Assembly: GCA_028686565.1 (NCBI GenBank)
Contig: JAQUBU010000018.1
Coordinates: 1 to 19,077, forward strand
DNA length: 19,077 nucleotides
Origin: Syntrophomonadaceae bacterium
GTDB taxonomy: Bacteria; Bacillota; Syntrophomonadia; Syntrophomonadales; Syntrophomonadaceae
Direction of reading: 5' to 3'
Below the pieces are notes generated by a model. That model ran no database searches. It was not told where the DNA came from and saw only the letters and a program-made list of their open reading frames with translations. Made by a program: the position numbers and the translations under genes. Within the stretch, counting starts at the first letter, position 1. Each line of letters begins with the position of its first letter. Positions 1-5,745 of this stretch are shown piece after piece.

Positions 1-43
1 GCCTGTTCTTTTGGTCAGAAAGTTGAGTTAATAATGTTCCGGT

Positions 44-180
44 TTTTTTAGCATCGGGAGAAACTGCAGGGCATTTTCTTTCACACCGCTGCAATGAGAC
101 AGAAGCTTAGACCTCACCGACTGTTTTGTTAATAGGAACCCGACCGTTTAAAGAAGCGTGTCATCTTTTCGCCTCGTTAT
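44..180 (-). repeat. Dispersed intergenic repeat, copy 1 (long form)
   Basis: One of three related copies, all in the same orientation. Read on the minus strand it starts ATAACGAGGCGAAAAGATG, contains the conserved blocks TTCCTATTAACAAA and GGTCTAA, has a hairpin near its 3' end (arms around AGAAAATGC and GCAGTTTCT, one mismatch), and ends GATGCTAAAAAAA. It abuts the permease gene, whose TAA stop (177-179) lies inside the first bases of the repeat. It has no terminal inverted repeats and no coding capacity. A structured RNA element or a MITE/REP-like element is an inference. Confidence 0.75.
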
Positions 181-1202
181 TTCCACCCCCTGACATTGTA
201 TTTAAAGATTATGATGAAAAATGGCACTCCCAACAAAGCTGTAAGTATGCCCAAGGGCACTTCTACTGATCCCAGGCTGCGCGCCAAATCATCGACCAGC
301 AATAAATAGCTTGCGCCCAATATAAAGGATACGGGCAGAAGAATCCGATAATTGGGGCCAACTATAGCCCGGGCCAGATGTGGAACCACCAGACCAATCC
401 ATCCGACCATGCCGCAAATCGAGACCGATGCTGCGGTTATCAAAGTAGCTCCCATGATCACCAGTATCCGCAGTCTCCGGGTGTTTACTCCCAAAGTCCT
501 GGCCTCGTCCTCCCCAAAAGCCAGTACATTAAGCCGCCACCGCACCATTACCAGCGCGGCAAACCCAATTAACATAGGAATAATTATGCTTAGGACATCC
601 CGCTGGTTCACGGAAGACAGACTTCCCATCAGCCAGAAGGTGATCTCAGGCAGTTTGTCATTGCCGTCCGCAATAGTTTTTATAGCGGCCGTCCCTGAAG
701 AAAAAAGGGTACTGATAAGTATACCGCCCAGCACCAGTCCCAGAGTCGGGTCATAGTCCAAATGATTGTTTATAAAACAGGCCAGCAATACTGCCAGCAA
801 ACCGAAACAAAATGCCCAGAGCTGTATCATATAAACTGAATAGGAAAAATAAATAGCCAAACAGGCTCCAAAGCACGCCCCAGCCGAGGCCCCCAGAATA
901 TCCGGGGAAACCAGCGGGTTTTTAAACATGCCCTGGTAGGCGGCACCGGCACATGACAATGCCCCTCCAATCAGCATTCCCGCAATAATTCGTGGCAACC
1001 TGATGTTAAATACCACCGTATCCAAGGTGCTGCCCTCCAGACTGCTGCCGAAGTAGTGCAGGTAAAAAGTCGATATAAGCTGGGGGAGTTCTATTCCATA
1101 GCGTCCAACGGTAAAAGAGAAGAGGAATGCCGCCAGGGGAATGCAAAAAAGTATAATTTTTAAGGAAAGTCTCTGGCGATTTAGTTCAAAATATTTATTC
1201 AT
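177..1202 (-). CDS. FecCD/BtuC-type ABC transporter permease
   Basis: Membrane permease of a type II ABC importer (FecCD family), 341 residues from the ATG at 1202, a normal family length. About nine to ten hydrophobic segments are visible. Family signatures are present: RLPRIIAGMLIGGALS followed by GAAYQGMFKNPL near the N-terminal third, the ATPase-contact loop FGEDEARTLGVN, and GWIGLVVPHLAR plus PLGILTALLGVPFF near the C-terminus. Family members carry Fe-siderophores, cobalamin, haem or molybdate (MolB). The xdhC and fmdE neighbours make molybdate or tungstate an attractive but unproved substrate. The start is uncertain: no clear ribosome binding site is visible, and a TTG at 1214 in the same frame is an alternative. 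The preceding truncated DUF4213 gene is in this frame with one TAA between. The matching ATPase and binding protein are not in the window. Confidence 0.93.
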   Translation of the reverse strand: MNKYFELNRQRLSLKIILFCIPLAAFLFSFTVGRYGIELPQLISTFYLHYFGSSLEGSTLDTVVFNIRLPRIIAGMLIGGALSCAGAAYQGMFKNPLVSPDILGASAGACFGACLAIYFSYSVYMIQLWAFCFGLLAVLLACFINNHLDYDPTLGLVLGGILISTLFSSGTAAIKTIADGNDKLPEITFWLMGSLSSVNQRDVLSIIIPMLIGFAALVMVRWRLNVLAFGEDEARTLGVNTRRLRILVIMGATLITAASVSICGMVGWIGLVVPHLARAIVGPNYRILLPVSFILGASYLLLVDDLARSLGSVEVPLGILTALLGVPFFIIIFKYNVRGWK

Positions 1203-1229
1203 AGTATTATGCAATGCCCATGCCGGTCT

Positions 1230-1415
1230 TTAGCGGCGGATGCAAAACAATTGCCCCCCCTGTTTGAAGACTTTTATTTTGCCGCCCTTTAGGATCATGG
1301 CAGCTCCGATGCCCATTTCGGAGTGCACCCTGGTCCAGTGCAAACCTATTATATAGTCAATTACATATGAATCATCTGGTATCAAATCTATTAGTTCATC
1401 ATAGGTTTTCCACAA
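1230..1415 (-). CDS. Truncated DUF4213-like N-terminal fragment (probable gene remnant)
   Basis: This 61-residue product resembles the N-terminal part of DUF4213/DUF364 proteins, putative heavy-metal-binding proteins found near Fe and Mo transporters. The resemblance lies in YDELIDLIP, the GLHWTRVHSE block and GIGAAMILKGG. Complete DUF4213-DUF364 proteins are about 250 residues, so roughly three quarters is missing. The start is TTG at 1415 with AAGGGGAA 8 nt upstream, and the gene follows fmdE by 17 nt, so translation still looks organised. Its TAA (1230-1232) is in the same frame as the downstream permease. A run of seven G on the coding strand (1254-1260) lies just before the end, so a homopolymer frameshift could contribute, but neither other frame restores a full domain before the permease begins. 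I read it as a deletion remnant; a short functional protein is possible. Confidence 0.55.
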   Translation of the reverse strand: MWKTYDELIDLIPDDSYVIDYIIGLHWTRVHSEMGIGAAMILKGGKIKVFKQGGQLFCIRR

Positions 1416-1432
1416 TGCTGCTTCCCCTTTTC

Positions 1433-1978
1433 TTACAATTTTTCATAATATGCGCCACCCGCACAGGCCTTGCACAATATATTTTGATCGAGTACCAGTT
1501 CCCGGCCATCCATGATTTTTTCTCCGCAGCTCACGCATTTTGCTCTGCCTAAAGATTTCCCAGGTAAATCCTCCAGCCCAAGTTTCACCCTGACTGGCTC
1601 CAGCTTGAACAATTCCTCATCTGTTATTGAAGTCCAGAACGGGACAATATCGCCGTTTTCGGGAGCATTGTGCTGCCCGTTTACCACGATTCTAACTCCG
1701 GTATTACTGTTTATGTCTATAAAGCTGGCCGCCATTTTACCATAATCCATCCATTTAAGCCGCCTTTTTCCCAGGGAACACCCGGTAACTGAATGTACGG
1801 CATCAGCGATACAGCGATCCGCTTCAACATAAACCACAAAATTCCGGTTTTGCAAAGTATCTTCAATCCCCAGGTAATTAAGGCCGATGCGGGCCATTCT
1901 CACGCCCAGAACAATCCCGCTGCATATGTGACCATGAAAGTCATTAGCTTTTTCCAAATCTGCTTCAAAATAATTCAT
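1433..1978 (-). CDS. FmdE-family protein with C-terminal zinc-finger-like tail
   Basis: Member of the FmdE family (named after formylmethanofuran dehydrogenase subunit E), about 181 residues from the ATG at 1978. The N-terminal domain shows the characteristic FHGHICSGIVLGVRMA, with His and Cys likely to bind metal, then CIADAVHSVTGCSLGKR. The C-terminus carries a CVSCGE...CKACAGG pair of CxxC motifs, typical of bacterial FmdE proteins with a DksA/TraR-like zinc knuckle. In bacteria these proteins commonly sit beside molybdenum or tungsten enzymes and metal ABC transporters; their biochemical role is not settled. The gene overlaps the end of the xdhC-like gene by 14 bp, indicating translational coupling. 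GTG (1981) and TTG (1987, 1990) are in-frame alternative starts. AAGGGG lies 13 nt before the ATG and 10 nt before the GTG, so GTG is also credible. Confidence 0.9.
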   Translation of the reverse strand: MNYFEADLEKANDFHGHICSGIVLGVRMARIGLNYLGIEDTLQNRNFVVYVEADRCIADAVHSVTGCSLGKRRLKWMDYGKMAASFIDINSNTGVRIVVNGQHNAPENGDIVPFWTSITDEELFKLEPVRVKLGLEDLPGKSLGRAKCVSCGEKIMDGRELVLDQNILCKACAGGAYYEKL

Positions 1979-2486
1979 CACGTTCAACAATCCCCTTCAT
2001 ATCATGTTGTAAAACTACAAAACCTCCTGAACGCCCGTATTTAACCGCTTGAATCTCAGCTACCGCCCCAAGGGCTATCTCGGCAGATTTTTGCCCGCCC
2101 AGATCAAGACCGATCGGGATATGAACCCGGTTTATAAACTCTGCTGGAATATTCAGTTCATTGAGTTTACTAAAATAGGCGGTTACTTTGTGCTTATTGC
2201 CCAAAATCCCAATGTATCTGGCCTGAGATCGGATAACCGTCAGCAGTGCCGCTTCATCAAATTCATGATGGTAGGTCGCTAAAACGATACTGGTGCTTTC
2301 ACTAATCTCACATTTCTTCAATAATTCAACGATATCGCCCAACCATAGTTCCCTGGCTTCGGGAAACCGCTCCCGGGTAAGGGTTTCCGCTCTATTGTCG
2401 ATAACCGTAATCTTGTAGCCTAAAATAGCCGCAATTCTATAAATGTTTAAAGCAACACTACCTGATCCCGCAATTAATAACTCCAA
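1965..2486 (-). CDS. XdhC-type Rossmann domain protein (molybdenum cofactor maturation)
   Basis: Stand-alone XdhC C-terminal (Rossmann) domain, 173 residues. The glycine-rich nucleotide-binding start is LLIAGSGSVALN, an acidic strand end follows in ITVIDNRAE, and the family hallmark VHIPIGLDLGGQKSAEIAL is at the C-terminal end, followed by AEIQAVKYGR. XdhC/CoxF-type proteins bind and deliver sulfurated molybdenum cofactor to xanthine dehydrogenase-type enzymes. The usual N-terminal XdhC_CoxI domain is absent, so this is a single-domain version that may need a partner. The start is TTG at 2486 with GGGAGG 8 nt upstream; an in-frame TAG upstream excludes a longer form, and a nearby ATG is out of frame. 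It is the first gene of the operon after the promoter at 2606-2634. Confidence 0.88.
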   Translation of the reverse strand: MELLIAGSGSVALNIYRIAAILGYKITVIDNRAETLTRERFPEARELWLGDIVELLKKCEISESTSIVLATYHHEFDEAALLTVIRSQARYIGILGNKHKVTAYFSKLNELNIPAEFINRVHIPIGLDLGGQKSAEIALGAVAEIQAVKYGRSGGFVVLQHDMKGIVERDELF

Positions 2487-2605
2487 TCCATTGTCCTCCC
2501 TAACATAAATTAACTAAAAGCAAACATATCGCATTTTTCACACCATATTTATATAACAAGAATATTAATGAATTTACATAACGTAACATAACTCAACTTG
2601 TTTAT

Positions 2606-2634
2606 AATATAATTAATACACTTAAAAGTGTCAA
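2606..2634 (-). promoter_or_regulatory. Sigma-A-type promoter with palindromic spacer, upstream of the xdhC-like operon
   Basis: On the minus strand a perfect -35 box TTGACA (2634-2629) is separated by exactly 17 bp from TATATT (2611-2606), one mismatch from TATAAT. A 14-bp inverted repeat ACACTTTTAAGTGT (2631-2618) covers the end of the -35 box and much of the spacer, a typical place for a repressor operator. The predicted transcript would have a leader of about 110 nt before the TTG start at 2486. The leader is AT-rich and I see no recognisable riboswitch in it. Confidence 0.7.
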
Positions 2635-2707
2635 CACATAAATATCCCAGAATACATAATGCGCTTACATTTGATAGAACTGACTGCGCCAAACTCATCA
2701 ACAAAAA

Positions 2708-2764
2708 AGACAACAAAAAAGGCTCAAATCTCACCTTTAGCGATTTTGAGCCTTTTTGTTGTCT
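2708..2764 (-). terminator. Strong intrinsic terminator of the chemotaxis/FIST operon
   Basis: Long inverted repeat: arms of 23 nt at 2708-2730 and 2742-2764, complementary except for two single-base bulges, with an 11-nt loop. Read on the minus strand the stem ends GTTGTCT and continues into TTTTTTGTTG, giving the U-tract. It begins 14 nt after the FIST stop codon and separates the che operon from the xdhC-like operon. Confidence 0.9.
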
Positions 2765-2777
2765 CGTTGCGTGCAAG

Positions 2778-3884
2778 CTATTTAAATACTAATATTGTTG
2801 AGGTTTGATTAATATGACCTATGTATTCTTCACCATAGGTTGAAAAACCAATAGTTGGAATAGCTTCGAAAACCTTTCCATATTCATTGGTTTGGGATTT
2901 TTGTTCAAGTTCAAGGGTCCGTAAAATACAATGAAAATTTATTATTCCCGATATTTTCCCCAATTCCTCCAGCTTGTTTGCCAGTGCCAGCCTGGTATCG
3001 TTAACTATGTCGGTAGATTCAAGAATTGATACATCCATACCTTCAAGGATATTGCAATAAAAAATCATATTGCTGCCATCGATTCTCTGGGGGCTTCTAA
3101 CATAGATCTCATTACCGTAAATTAACCCAACCGGGTTGCTCATAAAGTAATTGGCCGCATCTTCACTGCGCACTCCCAACGCATCTGCGTAAGCCTTAAC
3201 AGCAGGCAGATTGTTGAATTCGATGATTTCTCGGGCTTCGACATTGACTTTGGTAGCCAGCAGTTGTTTATTCAAAGCTTTAAAGCTCTGCGTTTTGATA
3301 ATATCGAAACCTGCAGTCGGTTTAATCACGGCTAATATAGCCGCATCTGAGCAGGCTATGCCGTTGGCATAAACATACGTTTTTGTAAATTTAAGATCAT
3401 CACCGGCAGAACCGCCAATAAAGGTAATGTTTGTTTTATCCCCTATTCTGTCCATTATTTTCTCTTCACAACCACTTAATCCGTCAACCAGAATTATTCC
3501 CACATATTGATTATAATCAAGTTCCGCCATCGATATATTAAAATGCTTTTCAAATGAACTGAAGGCATTTGTAATATCACAATCCGATTTTACATTTTCA
3601 ACTATCTCAACCTTGACATCGGCGATTGCTTCTGCATTAAAAGCCATTGCAACCAACGAGTTTTTGAGCATCCTGCCGCTTATAATCTCCCCGGCAGTCG
3701 TACATCCAAATATTATTATCGAACCAAAGCTCTCCCGAAGAGCTGCATTGATTAACTCCGGGTCGTAATTTGACGAGGCAAAAAATATCAACATTTTGGT
3801 ATTGAAATCCTGCAGCTGCTTTTGAATTTCCCGTACAGCTTCATCAACATTGCTTTTTTCGGAATATACGGATTGAATATTCAT
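2778..3884 (-). CDS. FIST domain (FIST_N + FIST_C) sensory protein
   Basis: Soluble protein of 368 residues matching the FIST family (F-box and intracellular signal transduction proteins), which is thought to sense small ligands, possibly amino acids. FIST_N spans roughly residues 30-225 and FIST_C roughly 226-366. The signature GCTTAGEI is at 60-67, and IGGSAGDDLKF, CILRTLELE and GFSTYGEEY occur later. There is no signal peptide or transmembrane segment, so it should act in the cytoplasm. The start is well supported: GGAGG with a 6-nt spacer before the ATG. It is the last gene of the che operon, 16 nt after a small conserved-looking gene and two genes after a receptor lacking an external sensor domain, so a role as soluble input module for that receptor is likely but inferred. 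A strong terminator follows. Confidence 0.92.
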   Translation of the reverse strand: MNIQSVYSEKSNVDEAVREIQKQLQDFNTKMLIFFASSNYDPELINAALRESFGSIIIFGCTTAGEIISGRMLKNSLVAMAFNAEAIADVKVEIVENVKSDCDITNAFSSFEKHFNISMAELDYNQYVGIILVDGLSGCEEKIMDRIGDKTNITFIGGSAGDDLKFTKTYVYANGIACSDAAILAVIKPTAGFDIIKTQSFKALNKQLLATKVNVEAREIIEFNNLPAVKAYADALGVRSEDAANYFMSNPVGLIYGNEIYVRSPQRIDGSNMIFYCNILEGMDVSILESTDIVNDTRLALANKLEELGKISGIINFHCILRTLELEQKSQTNEYGKVFEAIPTIGFSTYGEEYIGHINQTSTILVFK

Positions 3885-3900
3885 AAGTATCCTCCATTCA

Positions 3901-4101
3901 TTAAATATTTACGTTTAATTCCTTGGCCAGAGTCAAGAGCTTTTCAATAACCATCGGATCATCAGGTGAATCACTGCTGTATTTTTCAGGGATGATTCCT
4001 TTCATTACTATTTTTGATTTTGTCAGGTTGGCAATAGTGGCATTCCCATTTGCCCTCTTTTCAACAATACTGTCAATTATACTTTTAATTTTCCCAGCCA
4101 T
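3901..4101 (-). CDS. Small hypothetical protein between MCP and FIST genes
   Basis: I do not recognise this 66-residue protein. It has no membrane segment and no cysteines. The N-terminal half is basic and probably helical (IKSIIDSIVEKRA), followed by a possible beta strand (KSKIVMKGI), an acidic Ser/Asp/Pro linker (YSSDSPDDP) and a C-terminal helix (MVIEKLLTLAKEL). It is convincingly a gene: AAGGAGG with a 9-nt spacer precedes its ATG, the flanking gaps are only 42 and 16 nt, and it lies inside the operon. Its position between a sensor-less receptor and a FIST protein suggests an adaptor or regulatory role between them, which is only an inference. Confidence 0.8.
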   Translation of the reverse strand: MAGKIKSIIDSIVEKRANGNATIANLTKSKIVMKGIIPEKYSSDSPDDPMVIEKLLTLAKELNVNI

Positions 4102-4143
4102 ACCCTTTCGCCTCCTTTCGGTATTTTCGTTGTATCCTAAGGA

Positions 4144-5682
4144 CTATTCTGTTGGGGCAATATTCAACTCTTGGGATACTTCAAGTACTTTGTGGGCATC
4201 TTGATTCAATTGCTCCGCTAGTACAGAATATCTCGAAAAAGCATTAAAAAACCGGCCAATGTTTTCAGATATTGCTTCTGAACCGGAGGATACTTCCTGG
4301 AAAGTCATAGTGAGGTTATAAATGCTGGTGGATGATTTCTCAGCATTCTTGGCAACTTCATTGGATGCTGTTGACAGTTCGGAGGCTGAAATGGCTATAT
4401 CTTTTATCCCTTTTGAGGATTCTAATACATTTCTGGCTGCATTCTGAGCATTGCCGGCAACTTGTCCAATTTTCTCGGAGATATTGTTTACCTTCTCAGC
4501 TGATTTAACAACTGCATTTGATATTTCACTAGTGGCTACATATTGTTCAGTAACTGCCAATCCAATAGTGTTTGATATTTCGTTGATTTCCTCAATAACT
4601 TCATTGATCATTTTTACAGCAGCAACAGCTTTAGTCATGTTTTCCTGCATATTTTCAATTTGCTGCCTAATTTCCTCAGTCGCCCCAGCCGTCTGGTTCG
4701 CCAGTGCTTTTACTTCACTGGCTACTACTGCAAATCCCTTTCCTGCCTCTCCTGCGCCAGCAGCTTCTATAGCGGCATTCAAGGCCAGCATATTAGTTTG
4801 ATTGGATATTTTGCTGATTACATTTACTATTTTTCCGATTTGTCTTGCCGAATTATCGAGGTCATTGATAATGCTATTGGTGTCCTTGGCTTTATTGCCT
4901 GCATCTGAGGTTATGCTGATGGAGCGCTCGCAATTCTGGTTTACTTTATTTAAGGAAATATTTATTCCTTTTACCGAGGTTACTATGCTGCCCACCGAAG
5001 CAGAAACATCCTTTGCTGAATCGGCAACAATATCGATGCTCTCAGATATTTGTTCCACCAGTTGACTTACCTGTTCAACTCCTGAGGAAGCCTGCCCCGA
5101 AGCTGATGCCAGGGTTGTTATGGTAGCCGACATTTCTTCGGTGGCAGATGCTATAACAAAGACATTTTCCATTACATCGGAAAGCAATAAAGAAGTGTTT
5201 TCAATGTTTTTATCGATATCACTTACATTGGTATTTACAATACCGTTTTTTTCATTAATTTCTTCATTTATGGTGTTCAAGGAATCTGCTGCTTCAAATA
5301 TATTTTTTGCATATTGTTGTAATGAATTTGAAGTATCTCCAATCGAATTGACCACTTCCCGGTGATTCTTTAAAACTCTGCCATAACGTCCAAAAATCAA
5401 GCCAAACTCTTCATTTTCATCTATATCAATGTCACCGGAGCCATCATTTTCAAAACATCTCTCATATGCTTCAAAAGTTCGGCTAAGTGATATATTGATT
5501 GAATTGAATATATTATTGCATACCAAACAAACAACTGCGGAAAATATTGTAAGCAGTATTAAAAAAACCATGGTATTTTCTCTAAACAAATTAAAAGCAA
5601 GTACGGTTAATAAATAAAGAATAAAAATCATAAAGAATAATGAGTCTTTGGGTTTTGAAATTAGCTTGTTTTTCTTCACCAT
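4144..5682 (-). CDS. Methyl-accepting chemotaxis protein without an extracytoplasmic sensor domain
   Basis: Receptor of 512 residues from the ATG at 5682, chosen because GGGAGG lies 6 nt upstream; the same frame could extend to 5715 without such a site. Two N-terminal membrane helices are joined by only a few residues (LFRENTM), so there is no external ligand domain. A degenerate HAMP-like stretch follows (ENEEFGLIFGRYG resembles the second HAMP helix). The long coiled-coil signalling domain is complete, with the conserved tip NMLALNAAIEAAGAGEAGKG followed by FAVVASEVKALANQT. There is no CheR-tethering NWETF tail. The signalling domain is closely similar to the next receptor upstream in the operon, suggesting duplication with loss or replacement of the sensor. 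The neighbouring FIST gene may provide the missing sensory function. It contacts CheA and CheW at the tip. Confidence 0.94.
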   Translation of the reverse strand: MVKKNKLISKPKDSLFFMIFILYLLTVLAFNLFRENTMVFLILLTIFSAVVCLVCNNIFNSINISLSRTFEAYERCFENDGSGDIDIDENEEFGLIFGRYGRVLKNHREVVNSIGDTSNSLQQYAKNIFEAADSLNTINEEINEKNGIVNTNVSDIDKNIENTSLLLSDVMENVFVIASATEEMSATITTLASASGQASSGVEQVSQLVEQISESIDIVADSAKDVSASVGSIVTSVKGINISLNKVNQNCERSISITSDAGNKAKDTNSIINDLDNSARQIGKIVNVISKISNQTNMLALNAAIEAAGAGEAGKGFAVVASEVKALANQTAGATEEIRQQIENMQENMTKAVAAVKMINEVIEEINEISNTIGLAVTEQYVATSEISNAVVKSAEKVNNISEKIGQVAGNAQNAARNVLESSKGIKDIAISASELSTASNEVAKNAEKSSTSIYNLTMTFQEVSSGSEAISENIGRFFNAFSRYSVLAEQLNQDAHKVLEVSQELNIAPTE

Positions 5683-5745
5683 AATTTTCCTCCCATGTTT
5701 AACCAGCATTACCATAGTTTCATCCGGCCATTTTCAAGCGGTAAA

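Noticed and set aside
44..180. Insertion-sequence end or MITE with terminal inverted repeats
   Set aside because: The two ends of the element are not inverted copies of each other and no target duplication is visible. An IS200/IS605-type hairpin-ended derivative remains possible but unsupported.
352..756. Plus-strand frame opposite the FecCD permease
   Set aside because: Shadow frame with no family features; the permease motifs on the other strand explain the sequence.
2549..2776. A 75-codon minus-strand frame between the FIST gene and the xdhC-like promoter
   Set aside because: It runs through the strong terminator and the promoter, has biased low-complexity composition and no ribosome binding site.
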